Shown here: positions 17,684-26,156 of the stretch, one piece after another
How positions within the stretch are numbered: position 1 is the stretch's first letter
How the letters are laid out: every line of letters begins with the position of its first letter
Source: Candidatus Cloacimonadota bacterium
Lineage (GTDB): Bacteria > Cloacimonadota > Cloacimonadia > Cloacimonadales > TCS61
Assembly (NCBI GenBank): GCA_030600585.1
Contig: JAUVLU010000026.1
Span: 1 to 37,614 of the forward strand
Length of the DNA stretch: 37,614 bases
Direction: 5' to 3'
Notes under the pieces: model-generated
Database searches by the model: none
The model's input: the letters and a program-made list of their open reading frames with translations, nothing else
What the model was told of the DNA's origin: nothing
Position numbers and translations under genes: made by a program

Positions 17684-18586
17684 TTATTTAATTTCCTTTT
17701 TTAAATTTTTCGTTGAATTTGCAATATCCCATTTAAAGGGATTTTTCTTGCGAATTTTATAATCATACCAACCCAGGATACGGCTGTATATTTCAACTAT
17801 GGCAGTTCCAAATAGAAAAAAAATCTTTTCTTTGTCCTTCTTCAATTCTTTGATGGCAAGATTCAGCAGAAGACCTTTATTCTGAGAAGAAACTGAATAA
17901 TCATTGTTTTCCATTAACCATAGATGTCCGGTTTCAATTCTTCTTCTCTGTTTAATGAAATCTCTTAGATTTTCTGGTCCTTTATTGTGAACAACGGCAT
18001 CAGGTATATATTTCAGCAGAAGATCATTCTCTTTCATAATAGCTTCAATGCTTGCTTCATCTACAGCACTTTCCGGCGGGATCTGCTCAAATATCTTCCT
18101 GAATGCAACCATCTCACCCAGCTTTGGAGAGATAATAGCCATTTCGTGATGCAGATTCCAAAGTAGATTAACACTATAACCAATAAATGTTCGAGGATCA
18201 TTCTCCGGTGTTGGTCTGCCGCCGGTCATTCCAATCTTTTCATCCAGGAATGGAATGATCATCTTTTCAACTGTATCTTCCGCAGGTATCGTATCTCCGC
18301 TTTCAATTATCAGAAGATCGGTATTTGCAGCTTTTATGAATTTGTTTATCGCAGAAGATTTGCCGCCTCTCTCTGCTTCAGTAATAAGCTTGATATTATT
18401 GTGCTTATTTTCGTATTCTCGAACAATGTCATCTGTTCCATCTGTGCAGGCACTGGAAACAACGATGATCTCCTGTATTTTAGTTCTATCCGATCTTTGA
18501 TTTAACAAAGCATCGAGTAATTTCCCAATATTCGCAGCTTCGTTATAGACGATTACGCCAATACTGCAAAAAAGTTTATCTTCCAT
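17684..18586 (-). CDS. GT2-family glycosyltransferase
   Basis: From the ATG at 18586 the protein is 300 aa. It has the GT-A start SIGVIVYNEAANIGKLL, a nucleotide-binding VVSSACTDGTDD near 45-56, and ESGD near 98-101 where most GT2 enzymes have a DxD metal motif. A later QRRRIETGHLW near 213-223 looks like the Q/RxxRW motif of processive or membrane-associated GT2 enzymes. An upstream in-frame TTG at 18607 would overlap nusB; I prefer the ATG because AAGAG precedes it. The product is probably a surface or lipid-linked sugar; the substrate is unknown. Confidence 0.87.
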   Translation of the reverse strand: MEDKLFCSIGVIVYNEAANIGKLLDALLNQRSDRTKIQEIIVVSSACTDGTDDIVREYENKHNNIKLITEAERGGKSSAINKFIKAANTDLLIIESGDTIPAEDTVEKMIIPFLDEKIGMTGGRPTPENDPRTFIGYSVNLLWNLHHEMAIISPKLGEMVAFRKIFEQIPPESAVDEASIEAIMKENDLLLKYIPDAVVHNKGPENLRDFIKQRRRIETGHLWLMENNDYSVSSQNKGLLLNLAIKELKKDKEKIFFLFGTAIVEIYSRILGWYDYKIRKKNPFKWDIANSTKNLKKEIK

Positions 18587-18593
18587 GATTTTA

Positions 18594-19019
18594 TTACTCT
18601 TTTGCAATAGCGTTCAATACGCCATTAATAAATTTTCCGGAACTTTCCGAACAATATTTTTTTGCTATTTCAATTGCTTCATTCATAATTATCGCAGGAG
18701 CTGTTTCAGTATAGATCAGCTCATAAACAGCAGCACGTATAACACTAAGATCGAGTTTTGCAATACGATCGAAAGACCAATTTATGGAATGAACCTTTAT
18801 CTTTTCATCAATGGGATCGATATGTAAAAGAACACTACAAACGATATCCGAAGCAAATTCATATATTGGATTATCCGGTAAAATCTCCTTATCGGCAGCA
18901 ACTTCTTCAAGAATTGTTAATACCCCGGTTTCTGTTAATAATCGAATATCATTATCCCGAAATTCTATCGAATATAAGGTTTGAATTGCTACTTCTCTAC
19001 CCTTTCTTCGCATTCCCAT
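18594..19019 (-). CDS. nusB: Transcription antitermination factor NusB
   Basis: The 141-aa protein begins [20 protein letters not shown] and ends [13 protein letters not shown], both hallmark NusB stretches, at normal length. NusB binds boxA RNA with NusE (ribosomal protein S10) and supports rRNA antitermination. GGAG lies 8 nt before the first ATG; the second ATG, two codons later, is also possible. It heads the minus-strand run of GT2, radical SAM, membrane and Nudix genes, with 7 nt to the GT2 start. Confidence 0.93.
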   Translation of the reverse strand: MGMRRKGREVAIQTLYSIEFRDNDIRLLTETGVLTILEEVAADKEILPDNPIYEFASDIVCSVLLHIDPIDEKIKVHSINWSFDRIAKLDLSVIRAAVYELIYTETAPAIIMNEAIEIAKKYCSESSGKFINGVLNAIAKE

Positions 19020-19187
19020 AATATATCTCCAAGTTTAGAAATTTAATAAATGACACTAAAATTCTGACTACTTTTAAAGCAAGATTTTTCTGGGTTTTTA
19101 TAGATACATTCTTTTTCTTTTGTGAATTATGAAAATCTATAATTAATGTACAATATTCTCTAAATTTGAATTTGAATGTAATTTTAT

Positions 19188-19216
19188 TTGACATTTATAG
19201 TTAAAAATAATAATAA
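19188..19216 (+). promoter_or_regulatory. Candidate sigma-70-type promoter for phoH
   Basis: A perfect TTGACA (19,188-19,193) is followed after 17 bp by TAATAA (19,211-19,216), a weak -10 match. phoH starts 28 bp further on. The 224-bp gap is divergent (nusB leaves leftward), so it should hold promoters for both sides. Confidence 0.4.
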
Positions 19217-19243
19217 AAGAAAGTGTAAATTATAGGAGGATTA

Positions 19244-20605
19244 ATGGGGAATAACAAAAAGAAGAAAATATTTGTATTAGATACAAATGTACTCATTCAC
19301 AATCCGAATGCAATGTTCAATTTTGAAGAAAACACAGTTGTAATCCCGATCACTGTAATTGAAGAAGTAGATAATTTTAAAAAGGGTGTTGATGAAAAAG
19401 GCAGAAACGCCCGTCAAATAGGACGTTATCTGGATGCACTCAGAGAAAAGGGCAGTCTAAAAGATGGTGTTAAAACAGAGAAAGGTGGAATAATTATGGT
19501 TGTTCTCAGCCGAAAAGTTTCTGAGACTGCTAACGATGTTCTTATCACCGATACGAATGACAATCTGATTATTGGAACTGCATTATATATTCACCAAAAA
19601 GAACCTGATAAAGAGGTTACTTTGGTTTCTAAAGACGCTAATGTCCGTATTAAAGCGGATGCAGTTGGTATTAAAGCAGCAAATTTTGAAACAGATAAGA
19701 TCAATTTTTCTGAGTTGTATATGGGGTATCTCAAACTCCTGGTTGATGATGACACTATTGAAAAATTTAAAAAAGAAGAATTCATGAATAATGATTTTGG
19801 TGAGATATATCCAAACCAGTTTGTAATGTTCTGTAAACATGAAGATGATGAAGATGGACTCGTAGCCAGATATTCGGTAACAAATAATGCAATTTATCAA
19901 TTAAAGTATTATACAGGACAGGAGATATTTGGAATTAAAGCACGAAACGTAGAGCAGGTAATGTCATTTGACCTTTTATTGGATCCGGAAGTAAAGCTTG
20001 TAAGCTTAGTTGGTAAAGCCGGAACAGGCAAAACACTTGTTGCGCTTGCAGCCGGATTAGATCAAGTTGTAGAGAAAAACAATTATACTCGTATGGTTGT
20101 TTCACGACCCGTATCTCCTCTTGGCAAAGATATCGGTTATCTTCCTGGTACTAAAGCTGAGAAGTTCAATCCGTGGATGCAGCCGATATTTGATAATATG
20201 GAGATCCTTCTTTCTAACCGGAGCGATAAAGAAAATAATGATAATGGAAAGATATTCGGAAAGAAACAACCCGGATTAAATGACTATCTGGATTTCGGGT
20301 TTATTGAATTGGAACCTCTCACCTACATTCGCGGGCGTAGTCTTCCTGACCAATATCTTATTGTTGATGAAGCACAGAATCTTACTCCACACGAAATGAA
20401 AACTATTATTACAAGAGCTGGAGAAGGAACAAAGATCGTGCTTACCGGTGATCCGTATCAGATAGATATTCCATATCTTGATTCCGAAAGTAACGGGTTA
20501 AGCATAGCAGTTGAGAAACTTAAAAAAGAAGATATCGTAGGACATGTAACCCTAACCAAGGGAGAACGTTCAGAGCTGGCAGATCTTGCAGCGAAGTTCT
20601 TTTAA
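19244..20605 (+). CDS. PIN-PhoH fusion ATPase (PhoH2 type)
   Basis: The 453-aa protein joins an N-terminal PIN domain to a C-terminal PhoH P-loop domain. The PIN part has VLDTNVLIHNP (about 10-20) and LITDTNDNLI (about 103-112), the acidic sites of PIN nucleases. The P-loop part has GKAGTGKT (257-264) and the DExx-type box LIVDEAQN near 371-378, then LTGDPYQID. Family members of this architecture are reported as RNA helicases/RNases of toxin-antitoxin type or as stress proteins. A strong AGGAGG precedes the ATG. No small antitoxin gene is seen upstream. Confidence 0.93.
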   Translation: MGNNKKKKIFVLDTNVLIHNPNAMFNFEENTVVIPITVIEEVDNFKKGVDEKGRNARQIGRYLDALREKGSLKDGVKTEKGGIIMVVLSRKVSETANDVLITDTNDNLIIGTALYIHQKEPDKEVTLVSKDANVRIKADAVGIKAANFETDKINFSELYMGYLKLLVDDDTIEKFKKEEFMNNDFGEIYPNQFVMFCKHEDDEDGLVARYSVTNNAIYQLKYYTGQEIFGIKARNVEQVMSFDLLLDPEVKLVSLVGKAGTGKTLVALAAGLDQVVEKNNYTRMVVSRPVSPLGKDIGYLPGTKAEKFNPWMQPIFDNMEILLSNRSDKENNDNGKIFGKKQPGLNDYLDFGFIELEPLTYIRGRSLPDQYLIVDEAQNLTPHEMKTIITRAGEGTKIVLTGDPYQIDIPYLDSESNGLSIAVEKLKKEDIVGHVTLTKGERSELADLAAKFF

Positions 20606-20607
20606 GA

Positions 20608-20702
20608 TAATCAGCCACGAAGAACGCGAAGGAACGCAAAGAAAAAACTAAAAAAAGTTTATTCTTCTCCTTAGTGAAGCTTAGTGTTCTTAGCGGCTAA
20701 AA
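20608..20702. repeat. Two opposed dispersed repeats of the TTAGCCACGAAGAACGC type
   Basis: At 20,611-20,645 the sequence GCCACGAAGAACGCGAAGG runs on into an A-rich tail. At 20,670-20,702 the reverse complement of a sister version (TTAGCCGCTAAGAACACTAAG) occurs, so the two could fold together. The same family is seen at 14,911 and, in frame, inside leuS at 28,098-28,133. The gap between phoH and alr holds no gene. Confidence 0.75.
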
Positions 20703-20739
20703 TATCTGTGGCAAATATATAGTGGCAAAAAGGAATAAT

Positions 20740-22638
20740 ATGAAAAACGATAGAAGTTGGACAGAAATCGATCTTACAAATTTTAAAAATAATATAAAAG
20801 AATTAAAGAAATTCTTTCATCCACAGGCAGAATTTATGCAGATCGTTAAAGCAGATGCTTATGGTCATGGTGCTTTTCAGATTGCAAAAAAAGCGATTGA
20901 ATGCGGAGCCATTTCACTGGGAGTTGCAAACGTACAGGAAGGACTTCTGCTCAGGTATCAAGGAATAAAAATCACGATTGTTATTCTTTCACCTTCATTG
21001 GAAAATGAAATTGAACAAATATTAGAAAACGATCTTATCCCAACTATCTCAACACTCGATTTCGCTGTGAAACTTAATAAAAAGGGAAAATGCAAAATCC
21101 ACATCAATATCGATACCGGAATGGGGAGAAGCGGATTTTATTATGAGAAAGCTTTAGAAAACATTAAGAAAATAAAGAATCTGGAAAATCTTGAGATCGA
21201 CGGGATATTTTCTCATTACTCTTCTGCGGAAGAAGATCCTGAATTCACGAAACTACAATCAGATAGGTTTGAAGAGATTCTTTCCAAACTCGATGTAATG
21301 CCAAAATACATTCATATTTCCAATAGCAGCGGAGTAATTACCTTTCCAAATAAATATGCAAATCTTGTCCGACTTGGCTTACTCTCATACGGGATATATT
21401 CCAATAAAGATATGAAAAACAAAGTTATTTTGAAGCCTGTAATGACTTTTAAATCCCGCATAACTCAAATAAAATATGCAAAGAAAAATGACTCGATCGG
21501 CTATAATAGAACTTTCATCGCACCTGAGAATATGAAGTATGCCATCCTGCCTGTCGGTTATGCAGACGGCTATGATTTCCTGCTTTCCAATAAAGGCAAA
21601 GTAATAATAAAAAATCTGGTTTGCAATATTGTTGGAAAAGTAAGTATGGATATGATTGCAGTTGATGTAACAAAAGTTGCGGAAACGAAAGTTGGAAATG
21701 AAGTAATTCTGCTGGGTGATTCAAATGAAAATATCACAGTAGAAAACCTTACCTTGCTTTATGGCGGATTAAGTTACGAATTGCTTTCCCAGATTGGAAG
21801 AAGAGCAAAAAGATATTATAAGGAAAATGGAAAGATCATTGATTCTTCCCCACTTCTACGCCGAGAATTCATGCCAAAAGATCTTTCTGATAATAAGCTA
21901 GGAAATATCATTGAGACCGCTATTGAACAAAGACTGCAAAGCAAGGAAATAGCGAATCTGGTGCACGAAGATATCCTAAAGAGGTTATTTGCCGAAAAAG
22001 ATAAAGACATCCATTACAGGCGAAATTTCAAGCACTCGATCAAATTTGAAGAATCCACAAAGTCCCCATTTGGAAGGGGGAATGAAAGGGGGTTTGCTGA
22101 CAACTTTTACCTCACAAGTACAACTCTTTCATTCACAAAAAAACTTCAAAATGATTATTTTTATGTTGCCTGCGCCAAAACAGAATCTGATCTGGAAAAA
22201 TATTTCCTGCGTAATGATGTTGAATATCGCTGGCTGCTGGATAACAGTATCAATCTGAAAGAAATGTTTTTTACTGTAACATCGGTTAAAGTGAATAATA
22301 TAGAACTATACAACGAAATGAAGATCGCTGATGGATGTATCGAAATAAAATGTTATCATCCAAACCTTAAAAGTTTGGTTGGGAAAGAAGTGGATTTTTC
22401 TATCTCTACCAAAACGTATTATCCAAAAAGCTCTCATCAGCTTTCAGTTTATATCATTGAAATGACACAAGGTGTTAATATCTCCTTTGAAAGTGAATTG
22501 AAAAATGTGGAAGCTGTACCAATCTTCTCTGGTAAAAGCAAATTCCCGAAGATACTCAAAAGCAAAAATAAGATCTCAATTTCTACAGATAAAGACGAAT
22601 GGGTATTCCCTACCAGCGGCGTAGTGTTTGTTTATTGA
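20740..22638 (+). CDS. alr: Alanine racemase with a long C-terminal extension
   Basis: Residues 1 to about 370 form a complete fold-type III alanine racemase. It has IVKADAYGHGA with the PLP lysine K37, the DTGMGRSGF loop, SNSSG, a GYNRTF stretch supplying the second catalytic tyrosine, and PVGYADGYD. The enzyme makes D-alanine for peptidoglycan. At 632 aa it is about 260 residues longer than usual. The extra part (about 373-632) has a charged helical stretch and then a beta-rich region; I do not recognise it. It includes an in-frame repeat-derived peptide at about 441-453. AGGA precedes the ATG; an in-frame TTG at 20722 is less likely. The next gene starts 1 nt after the stop. Confidence 0.93.
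   Translation: MKNDRSWTEIDLTNFKNNIKELKKFFHPQAEFMQIVKADAYGHGAFQIAKKAIECGAISLGVANVQEGLLLRYQGIKITIVILSPSLENEIEQILENDLIPTISTLDFAVKLNKKGKCKIHINIDTGMGRSGFYYEKALENIKKIKNLENLEIDGIFSHYSSAEEDPEFTKLQSDRFEEILSKLDVMPKYIHISNSSGVITFPNKYANLVRLGLLSYGIYSNKDMKNKVILKPVMTFKSRITQIKYAKKNDSIGYNRTFIAPENMKYAILPVGYADGYDFLLSNKGKVIIKNLVCNIVGKVSMDMIAVDVTKVAETKVGNEVILLGDSNENITVENLTLLYGGLSYELLSQIGRRAKRYYKENGKIIDSSPLLRREFMPKDLSDNKLGNIIETAIEQRLQSKEIANLVHEDILKRLFAEKDKDIHYRRNFKHSIKFEESTKSPFGRGNERGFADNFYLTSTTLSFTKKLQNDYFYVACAKTESDLEKYFLRNDVEYRWLLDNSINLKEMFFTVTSVKVNNIELYNEMKIADGCIEIKCYHPNLKSLVGKEVDFSISTKTYYPKSSHQLSVYIIEMTQGVNISFESELKNVEAVPIFSGKSKFPKILKSKNKISISTDKDEWVFPTSGVVFVY
22058..22097. repeat. Dispersed CCCC/GGGGG repeat inside alr
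   Basis: The stretch AGTCCCCATTTGGAAGGGGG followed by AATGAAAGGGGGTTT has the make-up of a common intergenic repeat (C-runs and G-runs in mirrored spacing). It is in frame and encodes KSPFGRGNERGF in the alr extension. The G-runs stand out against the AT-rich gene. Confidence 0.65.
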
Positions 22639-22639
22639 A

Positions 22640-23455
22640 ATGAAGCAATCTTTTAATGATCCACATCCAAAAATTCTCTATAAATATAGAGATTGGAATA
22701 ATCCATATCATAAGAAAATTATAACTGATTTGGAAATATTTTTTCCAAGTTGTAAAAACCTTAATGATCCATTTGATTGTAAAATTCCAATTTATGTCAG
22801 AAATATTGGAAAAAATAAAAAACAAATAAAGGCATTAATACATAACTATGTACAAAAAAATTATCCTTATTTCACAAGACAACAAAGAAGAGAAAAAGAA
22901 AAACAAATTTATAAAGAAAAGAATTTTAGTAATTATTCATTACAAAAAGAATTACAGTATGACATAATTAATAGAAAATTCGGAATATTTTCATTATCAT
23001 CTAATCTAGGAGATCCAAAACTATGGTCACTTTATGCAAATTCACATAAGGGTTTTTGTATAGGTTTTGACATTGAAATTATATTTAAACTTGAAAATAA
23101 TAAAGCTTATTTTAATAAAATAGAGCACTTATTTCAACTGAAGAAAGTTAATTATGTTTCTGAATTTCCCATATGGGAGCAAGTAAATGAGGATAGATCA
23201 TTAGATCAGATAATTACTAAGTCGACTGATTGGGAACATGAACAAGAATATAGATTAATTGCGCTAGATAAACCAAATTGGATATATAAAATACCAAAAA
23301 AAACAATATCAGAAATTATTTTTGGTTTAAAAACTTTAAAAGAAACGAGAACAGAGATAATGAAAGAAATAAATAAAAACAATATTAGCATTAAATTCTA
23401 CGAAATAATTCAGAAACCTAACAGTTTTGAGCTTTCTTGTAAAGCTATTAAATAA
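22640..23455 (+). CDS. DUF2971 family protein
   Basis: From the ATG at 22640 the protein is 271 aa. It shows the family pattern: LYKYRDW near the start, then IFFPSCKNLNDPFDCK, FGIFSLSSNLGDPKLWSLYA, HKGFCIGFDIE and the late EHEQEYRLIAL. DUF2971 has no agreed function; members are scattered and often lie in accessory DNA. The gene starts 1 nt after alr with no clear Shine-Dalgarno, so it may depend on translation of alr. A TTG at 22628 is an alternative start. It is more AT-rich than alr and could be a late arrival. Confidence 0.85.
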   Translation: MKQSFNDPHPKILYKYRDWNNPYHKKIITDLEIFFPSCKNLNDPFDCKIPIYVRNIGKNKKQIKALIHNYVQKNYPYFTRQQRREKEKQIYKEKNFSNYSLQKELQYDIINRKFGIFSLSSNLGDPKLWSLYANSHKGFCIGFDIEIIFKLENNKAYFNKIEHLFQLKKVNYVSEFPIWEQVNEDRSLDQIITKSTDWEHEQEYRLIALDKPNWIYKIPKKTISEIIFGLKTLKETRTEIMKEINKNNISIKFYEIIQKPNSFELSCKAIK

Positions 23456-23458
23456 TTT

Positions 23459-24715
23459 TCAACAACTCATCCCGGCTGCAAACCCGGTACTCCAGGCAAT
23501 CTGCAAATTAAATCCACCTGTATAAGCGTCGCAATCTAATATCTCACCGGCAAAGAATAATCCGGGTACAAGTTTAGATTCCATTGTTTTAGGATTGATC
23601 CGGCTCACGTCCACCCCGCCTGAAGTAATTATTGCATCTGATATCGGACGGAATTTAATTAATTGAATTGTAAGTTCCTTAAGAGAGTGAATAAGGTTAT
23701 TTCTCTCGCTTCCTGTGATTTGATGAACAGGTTTTTCTTCCGGAATTCCTGAAAGCTTTTGAATAACAGGAATCATTTTTTTAGGTAAAAGATTTTTGAG
23801 GATATTCTTAAATTGCTTATTCGAGAATTCCTTAAAATCACGTTGAAGCCGTTCATCAAGCTTTTCTTCTGAAAGTGCAGGCTTGAGATCGATAACAAGT
23901 TTGTGTCCATCCAAATTACGGATATGTGAAGTTGCAGAAAGTATCATCGGACCGGAAACACCGAAATGAGTGAACAGCATTTCACCAAAATCTTCATAAA
24001 CAATTTTCTCTTTTGCATCGATTATTTTAATCGCTGTATTTTTGAGTGAAAGTCCCTGCAGATCTTTTACATTGCAGCCTTTTGAAGTGTTTGTTCCATC
24101 AAGTGGATAAATCCTTTTGGCGATTATTGGAACTAAAGATGGTTTAAATCTGCTGACTTTATGACCAAAGTTCCTAGCAAACTTATATCCATCTCCTGTA
24201 GAACCTGTTGAAGGATATGATTTCCCACCTGTTGTTATAATTATCTTCTCACCCTTTATCACTTCATTATTATCCAATTTAACAGCAAATATTTTGCCGA
24301 ACTGCATAACATTTACAACCGGGCAATGCAGGACATTAACTGTGTGTTTATAGATGTATTTCAATAAAACTTCAACAACATCTTTAGCTTTATCTGATGC
24401 TGGAAATACTCGATTTCCCCGTTCTATTTTTGTTTCCAATCCAAGTTCATTAAAGAAAGCTACTGTATCATAACTGCTGAATCCGTAAAAAGCATTTGTG
24501 AGGAATTTACCGTTAACCGGAACGTTCTCTATGAGCCGGGGCACATCACAATAATTAGTTATATTGCATCTGCCTTTTCCGGTGATCAAGAGCTTCTTCC
24601 CCAGAACCGGATTCTTTTCGATAAGTATTACTTTCTTTCCGTTTTTCGCAACAGTTCCGGCAGCCATCATTCCTGCTGCGCCGCCGCCAATCACGATTAC
24701 ATCGTAGTTTTTCAT
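23459..24715 (-). CDS. HI0933/BaiN-type flavoprotein (NAD(P)/FAD-dependent oxidoreductase)
   Basis: The 418-aa protein begins DVIVIGGGAAGMMAA, a dinucleotide-binding GxGxxG fold, followed by GKKLLITGKGRCNITN, the signature of the HI0933 family. TGGKSYPSTGSTGDGY lies near 155-170, and the C-terminal GLFFAGEILDCDAYTGG, which closes over the FAD, is also typical. Members include BaiN and YhiN; most have no proven substrate. It converges with the DUF2971 gene (3 nt between stops) and is followed upstream by the repeat-flanked transposase. Confidence 0.92.
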   Translation of the reverse strand: MKNYDVIVIGGGAAGMMAAGTVAKNGKKVILIEKNPVLGKKLLITGKGRCNITNYCDVPRLIENVPVNGKFLTNAFYGFSSYDTVAFFNELGLETKIERGNRVFPASDKAKDVVEVLLKYIYKHTVNVLHCPVVNVMQFGKIFAVKLDNNEVIKGEKIIITTGGKSYPSTGSTGDGYKFARNFGHKVSRFKPSLVPIIAKRIYPLDGTNTSKGCNVKDLQGLSLKNTAIKIIDAKEKIVYEDFGEMLFTHFGVSGPMILSATSHIRNLDGHKLVIDLKPALSEEKLDERLQRDFKEFSNKQFKNILKNLLPKKMIPVIQKLSGIPEEKPVHQITGSERNNLIHSLKELTIQLIKFRPISDAIITSGGVDVSRINPKTMESKLVPGLFFAGEILDCDAYTGGFNLQIAWSTGFAAGMSC

Positions 24716-24737
24716 AGACCTCTATTTCTTTCTAGCG

Positions 24738-24886
24738 TTCTCTCGTTAACAAGTTGCACTTGTTAACGCACTTGCAACGTAAGTTTCACTTACAAGGCTT
24801 CTTCACATTCTTGAAGTACAACTTCACAAACAATTAAATTCGCAATCCGGCAACTGCCGGATGCGAACAAGAATAATTAAATACTT
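24738..24886. repeat. Direct repeat, left copy, with four hairpins (REP/BIME-like)
   Basis: This 149-bp copy contains four successive palindromes: GTTAACAAG-TTGCA-CTTGTTAAC, GTAAG-TTTCA-CTTAC, GAAGT-ACA-ACTTC, and TTCGC(A)ATCCGGCA-AC-TGCCGGATGCGAA with a bulged A. The right copy is at 25,452-25,600 in the same orientation. The copies differ at scattered bases mostly between stems, and stems are kept. It lies 4 bp beyond the transposase stop codon. Confidence 0.88.
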
Positions 24887-24890
24887 TCAC

Positions 24891-25430
24891 TTACAAATCA
24901 TTCAAGCTATTTAATTTGATAATCTCATTTCCATCAAAATCTTTATTATTTGCAGAACTATATTTCCAACATTCAGGTTCATTTACAAAGCCTTTTCTTA
25001 CTGGATTTTGATGAATATAATTCGTTTTCTGTTCTAACATTTTGTATGAACTAATTAGTTGAGGATGAAATCCTTCTTGCCATACTTGATAATCACTTTC
25101 TAATTTATTTCGTTTTTTGAAGAAGTGTAATTGATTCAGTAACCAATCATGTTTAGATGTCTTCAAATATTCTATTATCTCTTTTGCTGTGTGCCTTTTA
25201 AAAGATTTCATTGATTCAGATAGGTCTTTTGCAGATGTAATTAAATGTAGATGATTGGGCAATATTACATATGAATATATCTTCAGCAAATTTTCATTTA
25301 TGCAGTAATTTAATGAGTCAGTAATAATTTGAAAAGTTTCTACATTTGTGAAAATGGGAATCCACTCAACAATTGTTGAAGTTGTGAAGTAAACTCCATC
25401 AGATTCTATAACTTTATATCTACTTTTCAT
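24891..25430 (-). CDS. REP-associated tyrosine transposase (RAYT, Y1/HUH family)
   Basis: The 179-aa protein is a Y1-type HUH endonuclease of the TnpA-REP group. It has YVILPNHLHLI (His-hydrophobic-His, near residue 60) and the catalytic-tyrosine motif YIHQNPVRKGFV near 138-149. RAYTs are domesticated single-copy relatives of IS200 transposases thought to bind, cut and spread REP hairpins. The gene sits between two 149-bp direct repeats full of hairpins, as expected for such a system. No inverted terminal repeats or partner tnpB are present, so this is not a standard IS. Confidence 0.9.
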   Translation of the reverse strand: MKSRYKVIESDGVYFTTSTIVEWIPIFTNVETFQIITDSLNYCINENLLKIYSYVILPNHLHLITSAKDLSESMKSFKRHTAKEIIEYLKTSKHDWLLNQLHFFKKRNKLESDYQVWQEGFHPQLISSYKMLEQKTNYIHQNPVRKGFVNEPECWKYSSANNKDFDGNEIIKLNSLNDL

Positions 25431-25451
25431 TTCTCACCTTTCTTTCAATTC

Positions 25452-25600
25452 TTCTCTCGTTAACAAGTTGTACTTGTTAACGCACTTGATGTGTAAGTTT
25501 TACTTACAAACATTTATTAATTTTCTTGAAGTACAACTTCGCAAAATAATTGTGTTCGCAATCCGGCGACTGCCGGATGCGAACAAGAATAAAATACTTT
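25452..25600. repeat. Direct repeat, right copy, with four hairpins (REP/BIME-like)
   Basis: This is the partner of the left copy: GTTAACAAG-TTGTA-CTTGTTAAC, GTAAG-TTTTA-CTTAC, GAAGT-ACA-ACTTC and the ATCCGGC-GAC-TGCCGGAT hairpin occur in the same order. The base changes sit largely in loops. It starts about 20 bp upstream of the transposase start and ends at the stop codon of the 65-aa membrane protein gene. Confidence 0.88.
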
Positions 25601-25796
25601 ATTTCTTTATGAACACCAAATATAATGGTCGAAGCGCAAATATAATTGCACCTGCAACATACCACCAAGTATTCAGTGAAGTTATCTGTGGGATGAATTT
25701 GATAAGAATGATCAGAACACACATTGCTGTCATTTGGGTTAATTTGACATCAAATAATGTGAAATATTTGATTCTTTTATTTAAATAACCAAACAT
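25599..25796 (-). CDS. Small two-TM membrane protein
   Basis: The 65-aa protein has two hydrophobic segments, about 22-38 and 44-62, joined by a short turn (PQITSLNTWW), with basic residues at the N-terminus (YLNKRIK) and end (FIKK). A strong AGGAGG lies at good spacing before the ATG. I recognise no function. Size and layout suggest a small integral membrane protein; the RBS argues it is real, not a chance frame. Confidence 0.72.
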   Translation of the reverse strand: MFGYLNKRIKYFTLFDVKLTQMTAMCVLIILIKFIPQITSLNTWWYVAGAIIFALRPLYLVFIKK

Positions 25797-26156
25797 GATT
25801 CCTCCTTATTTTGCAATATCCTGAAGAATTTCAGAATAATAATGTCATACATTAATTTTCACCTTAAATAATTCAAGTCTTTTCTTCTCTGAGTTACATT
25901 TCAAAAAATGTTTGACCAAATGGCTTCCGTTTCAAAACTTGCGTTAGAATTTATTAAAGGGAGAAAGAACTTATGAGATATTTTATTCGCACGCATTGCA
26001 AATTTGCCGCATCAACTCAGCTAAGTCTCTTTCTTTTACTCCCCTGTTAGGGGAATAATACTATTTTTTACTATAAAACAAAATTTAATAATATCATTCG
26101 GCTTCTCTGAACCACTCGTGAGTGGAAAGATACGCCGAGACGAGGGAGAAATATAA
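25797..26156. other. Intergenic region upstream of leuS; two hairpins, no gene
   Basis: In this 360-bp gap I find CCCCT-GTT-AGGGG (26,041-26,053) and CCACT-CGTG-AGTGG (26,112-26,125). The second lies in a larger CGGC/GCCG-closed stem at about 26,099-26,136, 20-30 bp before leuS. There is no T-box sequence (AGGGTGG-type) of tRNA-responsive leaders. Promoters for both directions should lie here, but none is clear. Confidence 0.5.

Noticed and set aside
15282-19019. RiPP biosynthetic cluster
   Set aside because: A SPASM enzyme is present, but no small precursor peptide, peptidase or exporter gene is visible in the operon.
24891-25430. Complete IS200-type insertion sequence
   Set aside because: The protein has RAYT motifs and is flanked by REP-like direct repeats, but there is no tnpB and no IS200-style end structure.
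25797-26156. T-box leader upstream of leuS
   Set aside because: Hairpins are present but no AGGGTGG-type T-box sequence or leucine specifier loop with terminator could be found.
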